A stretch of DNA of 64,000 nt from Prochlorococcus sp. AG-311-D23 (GCA_003284445.1 QBVH01000002.1:41848-105847); one strand, 5' to 3'. Numbered from the stretch's first letter, positions 20,809 to 28,337 are shown. A program made the numbers and translations. The notes: generated from the letters alone by a model not told the origin.

Positions 20809-21869
20809 AAGAATTCAGCCCAAAAGGGATGCTTCACAAGGGCTGGTCTGCTCAAGTTGACGACTATGCAATTGTCTGTGGATGGGCACTAAAAGGTAAA
20901 GCCTTTTTAGTCGGTGACGTTGCTGGTGGGCTTTACTCATTTGAAGGGAAGTCTGGGAATCTCATTTGGCAAACAAAGGAAGTCCACAAAGGTGGCTTAC
21001 TCGCAATGTCTATTCATCCAGACGGAAATACTTTTGCAACTGCAGGCCAAGACGGAAAGGTATTGATATGGGAAAGCAAAGAAGGTAAATCAACTAACAC
21101 TTTAGAACTTGGGAAAGGGTGGGTTGAGCACATCAAGTGGTCTCCAGACGGTAAGTTTTTAGCAGTGGTCTTCACCAAATACGTCTATGTGTTTAATGAA
21201 AAAGGTAAAGAACACTGGAAGTCAGAAGAACATCCCAGTACTGTCAGCGCGATTGCTTGGTCTAATTCAAATGAATTAGCGACAGCATGCTATGGGCAGG
21301 TAACTTTTTTTGATGTAGCTAACAACAAGGTCAATCAAAAGTTGGAGTGGAGAGGCTCACTAGTATCTATGGAGCTTAGCCCTGATGGAGACATAGTGGC
21401 ATGCGGCAGTCAGGATAATTCTGTTCATTTCTGGCGTCGCTCAACAAATCAAGATTCAGAGATGACAGGATATCCAGGCAAACCAAGCCACCTAGCTTTT
21501 GATCAAACTGGAACAGTTCTTGCTACCGGGGGTAGTGATCGAGTGACAGTTTGGAGTTTTCAAGGCGATGGTCCTGAAGGGACTGTTCCAGGGGAATTAA
21601 TTCTTCATACTGAACCTATTTCTTGTCTTGCTTTCTCACATAGCGGGATGCTCTTAGCCTCAGGTGCCAGAGATGGTTCGGTGTTTTCCTGGTTTCTCCA
21701 AAAAGATGGTCAGGGTGATCCTGTTGGAGGTGCATTTGCAGGAGATCTTGTCAGCAAAATCGCTTGGCGGCCTGACGACTGTGCCTTGGCTGCAGTAAAT
21801 GCCAATGGAGGTATTACTGTTTGGGATTTCAAGGTTCGCAACAAGCAATCTCCTAAAGGATTCTCATAA
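20796..21869 (+). CDS. WD40-repeat protein
   Basis: 357-aa beta-propeller protein with about seven WD40-like units. Examples are PDGNTFATAGQDGKVLIWES, SPDGDIVACGSQDNSVHFW, TGTVLATGGSDRVTVWSF and SGMLLASGARDGSVFSWF. It starts with GTG and overlaps the 3' end of the GTPase gene by 13 bp, so translation is probably coupled. WD40 proteins act as docking platforms; here the obvious partner candidate is the GTPase. No signal peptide is visible, so it is likely cytoplasmic. No catalytic residues can be assigned. Confidence 0.88.
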   Translation: MPGLEEFSPKGMLHKGWSAQVDDYAIVCGWALKGKAFLVGDVAGGLYSFEGKSGNLIWQTKEVHKGGLLAMSIHPDGNTFATAGQDGKVLIWESKEGKSTNTLELGKGWVEHIKWSPDGKFLAVVFTKYVYVFNEKGKEHWKSEEHPSTVSAIAWSNSNELATACYGQVTFFDVANNKVNQKLEWRGSLVSMELSPDGDIVACGSQDNSVHFWRRSTNQDSEMTGYPGKPSHLAFDQTGTVLATGGSDRVTVWSFQGDGPEGTVPGELILHTEPISCLAFSHSGMLLASGARDGSVFSWFLQKDGQGDPVGGAFAGDLVSKIAWRPDDCALAAVNANGGITVWDFKVRNKQSPKGFS

Positions 21870-21876
21870 AATAAAA

Positions 21877-21955
21877 GCCTCTTTTTTTTAATAGGAAATT
21901 GAAAACTGTTCAATTTCTATCGAGTACAGTGAAAAACTTCAAAAAGAGGCGTTTT
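21877..21955 (+). terminator. Two-armed terminator after the WD40 gene
   Basis: The outer stem GCCTCTTTTT (21877-21886) pairs with AAAAAGAGGC (21941-21950), followed by GTTTTT. Nested inside is a separate perfect 9-bp hairpin, GAAATTGAA/TTCAATTTC (21895-21903/21909-21917). It closes the zinc-island transcript. The long outer loop is unusual for an intrinsic terminator. Confidence 0.7.
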
Positions 21956-22015
21956 TACTGATGTATAAGTGCTCCACATAACTTATATATGTTAGTAACC
22001 CACAAGAGGAACACA

Positions 22016-22159
22016 ATGAATAGAACACTTCTTTGGTTTCAAGAATTGCTCATTGCAATGGGGAATGCTTTATTCCATCCGTATAAAGATAATTCACCTC
22101 CAAGTTTTGAAGCACAACCTTTCAGAGATGACCCTTATAAAAACAAAGGAATTGCATAA
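22016..22159 (+). CDS. 47-aa small hypothetical protein
   Basis: ATG at 22016 with a good ribosome site (AGAGGA, seven bases upstream). Protein: MNRTLLWFQELLIAMGNALF, then a polar tail PYKDNSPPSFEAQPFRDDPY ending in KNKGIA. The N-terminal half is an amphipathic or short hydrophobic helix. The gene is followed 15 bp later by a textbook terminator. RBS, gene and terminator in that order make it likely real. Function is unknown. Confidence 0.65.
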   Translation: MNRTLLWFQELLIAMGNALFHPYKDNSPPSFEAQPFRDDPYKNKGIA

Positions 22160-22174
22160 TTTAAGGTCAAAATT

Positions 22175-22206
22175 TAAAAAGGAGGCCTAGTTGGGCCTCT
22201 TTTTTT
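22175..22206 (+). terminator. Intrinsic terminator after the 47-aa gene
   Basis: AAAAAGGAGGCC loops back to GGGCCTCTTTTTT: a GC-rich stem with a T-run on the plus strand, and A-run before it, so it could act in both directions. Confidence 0.85.
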
Positions 22207-22274
22207 AACCGTCTTAAAAGAGGGAAAGTAACTACCGAACCATTAAGAATGAGTGAATGTGCTTTAATAATTCT

Positions 22275-22430
22275 ATGAATACACCGATTAAGAAGAAGTT
22301 AAGTACTAGAAATCCTGGAATTGACTTAAATCAAACCGATAGAAAAAAACCGACTTGGCATTTTGAAGTGGAAGGAAGTGGTCAAAGGAAGAGATATTTA
22401 AGATCGATTAAAGAGCAAGCTGTGGTTTGA
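22275..22430 (+). CDS. 51-aa small basic hypothetical protein
   Basis: ATG at 22275, stop TGA at 22428-22430. It starts MNTPIKKKLSTRNPGIDLNQ and continues with TDRKKPTWHFEVEGSGQRKR. Basic, no membrane segment. A terminator-like hairpin follows at 22522-22556. I do not recognise a family. Translation is plausible but unproven. Confidence 0.45.
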   Translation: MNTPIKKKLSTRNPGIDLNQTDRKKPTWHFEVEGSGQRKRYLRSIKEQAVV

Positions 22431-22521
22431 TTTACTGCACTTAATTAAAACCAGTTGATTTACTTTTCCCATTTCTTATTTATTAAGTAGCATCTTGTAG
22501 CAATCCCCTAACTACTTTTAG

Positions 22522-22556
22522 GCCGAAGTAATTATTACAAGCTATTCGGCTTTTTT
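22522..22556 (+). terminator. Terminator-like hairpin
   Basis: GCCGAA pairs with TTCGGC, with a smaller inner GTAAT/ATTAC stem, followed by six T residues at 22551-22556. It would end a transcript from the 51-aa gene region and insulates the oxygenase gene downstream. Confidence 0.75.
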
Positions 22557-22584
22557 AAAGATTGAAAAAAAAAAAAAAAAATTT

Positions 22585-23214
22585 ATGAAATTGATTGCTA
22601 GCTATAGAAATAAAGGTTTTGAATCTGTTGCCGATGGTGTTATGTCGTTTTTTGATCGCCGAAAAGATTTGCACCGAGATGGTATTGCCTTCAGTAATGG
22701 ATCAAATAGTGATTCAGAACCTGCAAAAGTTTCTACTGATATCAGCCTTGTAGCCATTGATCGTACTGACCCAGAAGCCTTTGCCCTGTCTGAAGTGATT
22801 GTAAGAGGAGTCGATGCTGGGCTTCAAAAATACCTTCAAGATCGTCCTCTCTTTAGTGAATGTTCCCCAGAACAATCACTATTTGTCAATCCAATTTTCA
22901 ACTTACAACGTTACGCCCCAGGAGAGGGATTTAAGAAATGGCACTGTGACTGGACAATTAGCGAAGAAGCAACCGAACCGGTTCATAGAGTTTTAGCTTG
23001 GATTCTCTATTGCAATGATGTCGAATCTGGAGGTACAGAATTCCACTGGCAGGAATATCATGAGACAGCTGAGCGAGGAAAATTAGTTATTTTCCCTGCT
23101 GGATTGACACATATTCATAGAGGCAGAGTTAACAAAATTCATTCCAAAACAATTGCAACTGGTTGGATAAATGCAGGTTCAAGAGACTCATACATTTCCA
23201 GACTGGCAGATTAA
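22585..23214 (+). CDS. 2OG-Fe(II) oxygenase (prolyl 4-hydroxylase-like)
   Basis: 209-aa protein of the 2-oxoglutarate/Fe(II) dioxygenase superfamily. The jelly-roll iron ligands are seen as HxD (WHCDW, His120 and Asp122) and a distal His (THIHRGR, His176 or His178), with a nearby basic residue for 2-oxoglutarate. Between them lies RVLAWILYCNDVESGGTEFH, the usual core of P4H-like enzymes. The substrate cannot be read. Immediately before the ATG is a run of 17 A residues (22565-22581) in place of an ordinary ribosome site. A terminator precedes it, so it likely has its own promoter. Confidence 0.88.
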   Translation: MKLIASYRNKGFESVADGVMSFFDRRKDLHRDGIAFSNGSNSDSEPAKVSTDISLVAIDRTDPEAFALSEVIVRGVDAGLQKYLQDRPLFSECSPEQSLFVNPIFNLQRYAPGEGFKKWHCDWTISEEATEPVHRVLAWILYCNDVESGGTEFHWQEYHETAERGKLVIFPAGLTHIHRGRVNKIHSKTIATGWINAGSRDSYISRLAD

Positions 23215-23408
23215 TCAATAGAAAAATATTCTTCACACAATTATTTTGTAAGACAAAGAAAAAATTGATCCATCTCTACATAGAGACGATAAGCAATAAT
23301 TTTTTCCCAATCAAACTTTATGCCTAAAATAAAAAAAGTTTCTGATCTAAATTGATAATAATTTTTAAAGAAACTTCAACAGATTGAGAATGAATTGTGT
23401 ATTATTCA

Positions 23409-23492
23409 ATGACGTTCAGCTCTACTCGAGTCGCAGTTAGATTCAGGCCATGGAACGGGGACTTGAACAATGGCACTTTTTTTTATGGCTGA
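23409..23492 (+). CDS. Possible 27-aa leader peptide overlapping the DUF4278 gene
   Basis: ATG at 23409; the peptide is MTFSSTRVAVRFRPWNGDLN then NGTFFYG, ending at TGA 23490-23492. The stop overlaps the ATG (23485) of the next gene in another frame, across a T8 run, the arrangement expected of translational coupling. The composition (Arg, Trp, Gly) looks protein-like rather than random AT-rich sequence. Very short, and no family recognised. Confidence 0.3.
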   Translation: MTFSSTRVAVRFRPWNGDLNNGTFFYG

Positions 23493-23625
23493 ATTAACTT
23501 ATAGAGGACTCAAGTACTCTCAAAATAAATCTGCTAAGAGCTCTCAAGAAGTGCACTTGCAATATTGTGGTCATGAAATCATGAGTAAAAGAATCCATGA
23601 AGCCATGAAAGCTGAAATGGGTTAA
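23485..23625 (+). CDS. DUF4278 small protein
   Basis: 46-aa protein starting MAELTYRGLKYSQNKSAKSS. The LTYRGLKY start is characteristic of the cyanobacterial DUF4278 family. An in-frame ATG at 23470 would add MALFF. Function unknown. Such genes are common and multicopy in Prochlorococcus islands. Confidence 0.7.
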   Translation: MAELTYRGLKYSQNKSAKSSQEVHLQYCGHEIMSKRIHEAMKAEMG

Positions 23626-23791
23626 CAAAGAATTAGCAAAGAGTCATTCCATTCGTTAAATATAGTTTTTAATTATATTTTTTAATTTTATTATTTATAA
23701 ACTAAATAATAAAATAGTTTTCAAAATATTGAATCAATCAATACAGTTTTAATTTAGTTAATGCTTTAAAAATAACTTTTACAAATTCAAT

Positions 23792-23983
23792 ATGCAATAT
23801 GAGCCAGGGACGATAGATTGCCATATCTTCCTAGAATGCAAAGAGCAAATAGAGAAGATGCTTCTTAGATTACACAAAGTAGAGAATACTGACCATATTT
23901 GCGAACAACTTCAATCTGTTTATCAACAAATAGAAGGTATGCATGAGTTAAAAAAAGTTAAGCGAAAAAGAAATTCTTTTTAA
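23792..23983 (+). CDS. 63-aa hypothetical protein
   Basis: MQYEPGTIDCHIFLECKEQI continues into a helical, charged C-terminal half (LQSVYQQIEGMHELKKVKRK). No membrane segment. It could form a small helical hairpin. I do not recognise a family. It lies in an AT-rich region with about 165 bp of featureless sequence before it. Confidence 0.5.
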   Translation: MQYEPGTIDCHIFLECKEQIEKMLLRLHKVENTDHICEQLQSVYQQIEGMHELKKVKRKRNSF

Positions 23984-24089
23984 TCAAACTTGTAGAAATA
24001 AATTAAAAACTTATCTAATTTTTTATAAATTTTTAATTTTGTATAAATTAAGTCTTAACTTATTTGATTAAATTGCCTATAACTATTTA

Positions 24090-24156
24090 ACAGAAAACCC
24101 GTTCCAAAGTTTTCTGTAGGGAGGTCAGCACTACTGGGAAGGGTTTTGGCCTCCCT
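24090..24156 (+). ncRNA. Candidate structured RNA with two stem-loops and a possible loop-loop contact
   Basis: First stem: 9 bp perfect, 24090-24098 with 24109-24117, around a 10-nt loop. Second stem: 9 bp, 24118-24126 with 24148-24156, around a 21-nt loop. Loop 1 (CCGTTCC, 24099-24105) could pair with loop 2 (GGAAGGG, 24137-24143) at six of seven positions, which would form a pseudoknot-like fold. There is no protein frame here and the GC content stands out from its AT-rich surroundings. A long A-run, not a T-run, follows, so it is not a simple plus-strand terminator. Confidence 0.45.
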
Positions 24157-24188
24157 CTCATCTTAAAAAAGTTAATCTAATACATTTA

Positions 24189-24395
24189 CTAATTAAATCC
24201 TAGTTTCAAAGTCCCCCAAAGATCAAATGCTCCAAATAAAAAAGCTATAAAAACCAAGTCCCATGCTTTCTGCTTAATAGCCCAAGGAGCAAAAAATACT
24301 TCACCAATACCATGAAGAGCTGCTCCTAATCCTAGATGATCTAAAACTAGAAGGCCATGAGATAGTAAGAACAATCCGCTAGCAAAGTATCTCAA
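24189..24395 (-). CDS. 68-aa hypothetical membrane protein
   Basis: Small hydrophobic protein beginning MRYFASGLFLLSHGLLVLDH. Two hydrophobic stretches (FASGLFLLSHGLLVL and AWDLVFIAFLFGAFDLW) suggest two membrane helices with a short His/Lys loop. No family recognised. The candidate RNA at 24090-24156 lies downstream of its stop on the opposite strand. Confidence 0.5.
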   Translation of the reverse strand: MRYFASGLFLLSHGLLVLDHLGLGAALHGIGEVFFAPWAIKQKAWDLVFIAFLFGAFDLWGTLKLGFN

Positions 24396-24744
24396 AAAGG
24401 TATCGTAAGTTATGAGTTTAATTTTTTTTTATGTTTGAAACGGTTATGGCTGATGCAGGGATAGACCTGAAGGTTTTAACCATTAAATCAACCAAGAGTT
24501 TTTTATTTTTAATGCTTGATTTAGTCATGACATAATCTCTAATATGATTAATTTATAAATATTTTTTATAATCTTGTGTAGCATTAATTGCTTTATGAGC
24601 TAAATAAAATAAAACATATTCGATGTTTTAGTATCTTTAATTACTCTTCCTATTGCCTACTAATAATCAACTCGCCAAAAGTGAATTAATTAATACAGTT
24701 AGATGTATTTATTCTAGTAGTGTTTGGAGCAAATAAAATTTTTA
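24396..24744. other. AT-rich gap with no convincing gene
   Basis: About 350 bp. The only coding candidate is a 34-codon frame at 24431-24535 (MFETVMADAGIDLKVLTIKS, then STKSFLFLM...), which lacks a ribosome site and is not supported. The rest is AT-rich and presumably contains the promoter of the next gene. Confidence 0.5.
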
Positions 24745-25254
24745 ATGAAACTCAATTTTGTACCGGTTAATATTTTTCGAGAGACTCCTGAAGTAACTTT
24801 TTTAGATGCTAGTGTTGAAGGCTCAAATGGTAGTGACGTTGTTATTCATAGAGGAGGCGCAACATCACCCCCTGATTTAAATGGCTACGAGCAATATTAT
24901 GTACACCATCATCAAACAGATAACAATTTAGTACTTGAGGGAGATAGAACTTTCACGCTATTAAATCCTCTTTGGGATGAACCTCATCACATAATTCATC
25001 TCAACAGATTTATGGGTGCACTACAAATACCTATCGGTACTTTTCATAGATCAATATCCGGAAAGAATGGAAGTATTGTTATCAATCAGGCAATCAGAGA
25101 TAAACTATTTGAGGCGAATACAGAATTTAATCCTATAAGTATTGAAAAGAGAATTGATTTAAAAACAGCAAAATCTAAAGAACCTATCATCTGGTTATGG
25201 AAAGATAGAGAAATCAAGAGAATAAAAGATTCATTATTCCTGAAAGTAGCTTAA
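24745..25254 (+). CDS. Conserved hypothetical protein, possibly cupin-like
   Basis: 169-aa protein from the ATG at 24745 (MKLNFVPVNIFRETPEVTFL). A TTG at 24724 would add seven residues. The middle has many beta-strand-like stretches and His pairs (YVHHHQTD, EPHHIIHLN, and IGTFHRSISGKNGSIVINQA). These resemble a single-domain cupin, with candidate metal ligands among the His. Fold assignment is a guess from pattern only. It stands alone in the island. Confidence 0.55.
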   Translation: MKLNFVPVNIFRETPEVTFLDASVEGSNGSDVVIHRGGATSPPDLNGYEQYYVHHHQTDNNLVLEGDRTFTLLNPLWDEPHHIIHLNRFMGALQIPIGTFHRSISGKNGSIVINQAIRDKLFEANTEFNPISIEKRIDLKTAKSKEPIIWLWKDREIKRIKDSLFLKVA

Positions 25255-25301
25255 CTTTATCATGTTCTAATGAAAATAAATTAATTCAATAGATATAGTA
25301 T

Positions 25302-25412
25302 CTAAGAAATATTTATTTTAAAAACTATTTCTAGTAATAAAATAAACAATACACCTGACAATGCAATTCTGCCATGGACTATCTCAGTTTTGATTAGTCT
25401 CTCGAAAGACAT
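25302..25412 (-). CDS. Very short high-light-inducible-like protein
   Basis: A 36-codon minus-strand frame (25412 to 25302): MSFERLIKTEIVHGRIALSG continues with VLFILLLEIVF. The stretch E-x-x-H-G-R-x-A-L-x-G followed by a hydrophobic span and a closing E matches the single chlorophyll-binding helix of Hlips (ExxxGRxAMxGF...E). Hlips protect photosystems and handle pigments under light stress. This one is near the lower size limit and uses Leu-Ser where Met-Ile/Met-x is usual. It could be a functional mini-Hlip or a decayed copy. Confidence 0.6.
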   Translation of the reverse strand: MSFERLIKTEIVHGRIALSGVLFILLLEIVFKINIS

Positions 25413-25604
25413 GAACTAATAAAAAATAAATTAATTAATTAATAACAAATCTAATAAAGAGAGCAAGTATCAAAAAAACTTTTCATATTAATTAAATTAT
25501 TCAATTTGATTAACATGAAAAGACAAATATTAAAAGATATTGTAACTCTTACGACAGACTAAAGTAGTATGATAAACAATCATATAAAAAAGACTAAGTA
25601 ATAA

Positions 25605-25748
25605 ATGAGTCCACTCTTCAAATGCCTTGGCTGTGGACAAAATATTGAAAGGTCAACAAAGACTTTTTGGAAAAAGAAAGGTCATATTCTTTGCTCTACT
25701 TGCCAAGACAAAATAGAGAAAGAAACTTCTTTTACTCAAACAAATTAG
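25605..25748 (+). CDS. 47-aa zinc-ribbon-like mini-protein
   Basis: ATG at 25605. It starts MSPLFKCLGCGQNIERSTKT and has a second Cys pair in LCSTCQDKIEKE. CLGC and CSTC are about 24 residues apart, as in small treble-clef or zinc-ribbon folds. Basic between the knuckles. Likely a zinc- or nucleic-acid-binding peptide. It converges with urtE, with 2 bp between the two genes. Confidence 0.6.
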   Translation: MSPLFKCLGCGQNIERSTKTFWKKKGHILCSTCQDKIEKETSFTQTN

Positions 25749-25750
25749 CC

Positions 25751-26458
25751 TTAAACACTAAGGAATTTCTCTATCACCGCTTTACTTAATTCACTCGTTG
25801 GTCCATTTGCCACTATTCCTCCACGTTGCATTGCATAGTAACGATCAGCTTGCCTTACAAAATGCAGATGTTGCTCTACCAATAAAACTCCAACACCAGT
25901 CTCACTAATAATCCTTTTGACTGCCGACTCAATATCTTGAACGATATTCGGTTGTATTCCTTCAGTTGGTTCATCAAGTAAAAGCAACTTTGGCTTACCA
26001 AGTAATGCTCGCGCAATGGCAAGTTGTTGCTGTTGTCCACCGCTTAAGTCACCCCCTTTACGAGCTAGAAATTGTTTTAAGACAGGGAATAGTTCATATA
26101 CAATTTCATCAATCTTTTTATGCTTTGCTAAACCTCCCGGCAAAGCTTCCAATCCAAGTTGAAGATTTTCCTCGACAGTTAGATAAGGTATTATTTCACG
26201 TCCTTGAGGAACATAGCCAATTCCGGAACGAGCTCTTTGATGAGGTCGCTTTCTATTTACTGAATCTCCATTAAAAATAATCTCTCCACGTCGTGGAGTT
26301 AATAACCCTATTAAAGATTTAAGTAAAGTTGTCTTACCAACTCCATTTCGCCCTATAAGACAAATCATCTCACCTTGATTGATATTCATATCAACATCTC
26401 GAAGAATATGACTCTCTCCATAGTAGGTATTCAAGCCTTTTATCTGTAGCATAGTCAT
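25751..26458 (-). CDS. urtE: Urea ABC transporter ATP-binding protein UrtE
   Basis: 235-aa ABC ATPase of the LivF-like branch. Walker A GRNGVGKTTLLKSLIG, signature LSGGQQQQLAIARALLG, Walker B LLLLDEPTEGIQPNI, and the switch VEQHLHF. Start MTMLQIKGLNTYYGESHILR is typical. Last gene of urtABCDE on the minus strand; it shares one base with the urtD stop. The substrate assignment as urea rests on the adjacent urease genes and the urt order. Confidence 0.94.
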   Translation of the reverse strand: MTMLQIKGLNTYYGESHILRDVDMNINQGEMICLIGRNGVGKTTLLKSLIGLLTPRRGEIIFNGDSVNRKRPHQRARSGIGYVPQGREIIPYLTVEENLQLGLEALPGGLAKHKKIDEIVYELFPVLKQFLARKGGDLSGGQQQQLAIARALLGKPKLLLLDEPTEGIQPNIVQDIESAVKRIISETGVGVLLVEQHLHFVRQADRYYAMQRGGIVANGPTSELSKAVIEKFLSV

Positions 26459-27210
26459 TATTCTTCCTCCTCAGATTGCCCTAGATAAACCTCTATCACT
26501 AAAGGATCTTTTTGTATTTCGCTCATAGAGCCTTCCTTCAATACATGTCCTTGATGTAAAACACTCACAGGGCAATCAAGTCTACGAATAAATTCCATAT
26601 CATGATCAATAACTAAAACAGTATGATCACCCGCTAGAGATTTAAGAAGATCAGCAGTTAAATCTGTTTCTTCATCAGTCAAGCCAGCTACAGGTTCATC
26701 AACAAGTAAAAGGTCAGGATCTTGCCCAACTAACATAGCGATCTCAAGCCATTGTTTTTGACCATGAGAAAGAGATCCCGCCCTGATATTTGCTTTTGAT
26801 TGAAGGTTGACAATACTCATCAAATGTTGAATTTCATCTAAATGCTTCACCTTTAAATTATCAATTAATAATGAAAAAGGTGTTTTAGGCCTGCTAACTG
26901 ATAGAGCTAGATTTTCTTGTACAGATAGATTCTCAAATATCCTAGGACTTTGAAATTTCCTTCCAATACCTTTACGCGCTATACGAAATTCTTTTTGACC
27001 AAGCAATGATTTTTCTTTAAAAATCACATCACCCTTTGTAGGTGATACTTTACCAGTAATTACATCTAAAAATGTAGTTTTACCTGCACCATTAGGACCA
27101 ATAACTGCTCTAAGATCGCCTTTATTCAAAACCAGATTAAGATCTCTAAGAGCAAGAAATCCTTCAAAGCTAACTGAGATTTGTTTTAGCTCTAGCAATG
27201 GAGAACTCAT
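26458..27210 (-). CDS. urtD: Urea ABC transporter ATP-binding protein UrtD
   Basis: 250-aa ABC ATPase of the LivG-like branch. Walker A GPNGAGKTTFLDVITGK, signature LSHGQKQWLEIAMLVG (the SHGQ form is usual for UrtD), Walker B LLLVDEPVAGLTDEE, and the switch VIDHDMEFI. It overlaps urtC by 4 bp upstream and urtE by 1 bp downstream, so the three are one tightly coupled operon unit. Confidence 0.94.
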   Translation of the reverse strand: MSSPLLELKQISVSFEGFLALRDLNLVLNKGDLRAVIGPNGAGKTTFLDVITGKVSPTKGDVIFKEKSLLGQKEFRIARKGIGRKFQSPRIFENLSVQENLALSVSRPKTPFSLLIDNLKVKHLDEIQHLMSIVNLQSKANIRAGSLSHGQKQWLEIAMLVGQDPDLLLVDEPVAGLTDEETDLTADLLKSLAGDHTVLVIDHDMEFIRRLDCPVSVLHQGHVLKEGSMSEIQKDPLVIEVYLGQSEEEE

Positions 27211-28334
27211 GATTTCACCTCACCTTGTTCATTAACTTCAAGACTTGGATATGTCTCTAGTTTTTTATTAATCCCAATTAAAAACAGTACTTTCTTTAGA
27301 CCTCCTTTTTGGATCCATCCGAGTACCCCTTCTGGGAGAGCTGTTACAACAAGAATAAATAACCCACCTTGAATAAACATCCAGCTTGCTGGTAATGCTT
27401 CACTCACTAAACTTTTTGCATAATTAATTAATACAGCTCCAAGAATTGCGCCTAGTAAAGTTCCTCTGCCCCCCACGGCAACCCAAACAACCATTTCTAT
27501 AGAGAACGGGACAGTCATAAATTGAGGAGAAACTATTCCAGATTGAACTGTGTACAAAGCTCCTGAAATACCAGCTAAGCCTCCTGCTATTGAAAAAATT
27601 ATTGTTTTAAAAATTACTGGATTATATCCAGTGAAACGAACTCGAGCTTCATCATCTCTAATTCCAATAAGGATATTTCCAAATCTATCTCGAACAATCC
27701 ACCTCGCAAAAAACCATGCAAGTATTACTAAAATAGCTGATATCCAAAAAAACCATCTTTGCATTATTTCTGAGCCTACCATTTGTCCAAAAAGTTGAGT
27801 CACGTCTGTTTTTAAACCATTTGTTCCATTAATCAATTTCTGTTGACCATTAAAGAAATTAAAAAAAACCAACAGAGCCGCTTGTGTAAGGATTGAAAAA
27901 TAAACGCCTTTAATTCTATTTCTAAAAACTAAATAGCCAAGAAGACCAGCAATTATTGCTGGTAGCAACCAAATGGAAATAAGAGTAAAAATTGAACTTT
28001 TAAAAGGTTCCCAGAAAAATGGAAGTTTTTCGACTCCATATAAACCAAAAAACTCAGGGATACCATTAGGAAATTCTCCTGAACTATTCAATTGAAGGAA
28101 CATTGCAGCGCAATATCCACCAAGAGCAAAGAAAATCCCTTGCCCTAAACTCAACATTCCTGTAAAACCCCAAATCAAATCAACTCCTAGAGCCACTATT
28201 GCGAGAGATAGATATCTACCTAATAGATTTAGTCTGAAAACAGGAAGTAATGAAGGAGCAGCAATAATTAATGCAATGATTAACACCCAAATAGTTAAGT
28301 TAATCCAACTTTTTTTTGTAGAAAAAATACTCAT
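27207..28334 (-). CDS. urtC: Urea ABC transporter permease UrtC
   Basis: 375-aa inner-membrane permease of the LivM type. It has about ten hydrophobic segments and the conserved loop IGIRDDEARVRFTGYNPVIF. VALGVDLIWGFTGMLSLGQG near the N terminus and GGLAGISGALYTVQSGIVSP are also family features. It ends 4 bp into urtD. Together with UrtB it forms the membrane channel. Confidence 0.94.
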   Translation of the reverse strand: MSIFSTKKSWINLTIWVLIIALIIAAPSLLPVFRLNLLGRYLSLAIVALGVDLIWGFTGMLSLGQGIFFALGGYCAAMFLQLNSSGEFPNGIPEFFGLYGVEKLPFFWEPFKSSIFTLISIWLLPAIIAGLLGYLVFRNRIKGVYFSILTQAALLVFFNFFNGQQKLINGTNGLKTDVTQLFGQMVGSEIMQRWFFWISAILVILAWFFARWIVRDRFGNILIGIRDDEARVRFTGYNPVIFKTIIFSIAGGLAGISGALYTVQSGIVSPQFMTVPFSIEMVVWVAVGGRGTLLGAILGAVLINYAKSLVSEALPASWMFIQGGLFILVVTALPEGVLGWIQKGGLKKVLFLIGINKKLETYPSLEVNEQGEVKS

Positions 28335-28337
28335 AAG

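Noticed and set aside
24431-24535. 34-codon frame in the gap upstream of the cupin-like gene
   Set aside because: No ribosome site, no recognisable motif, and a T-run directly before the ATG; kept only as a note in the gap description.
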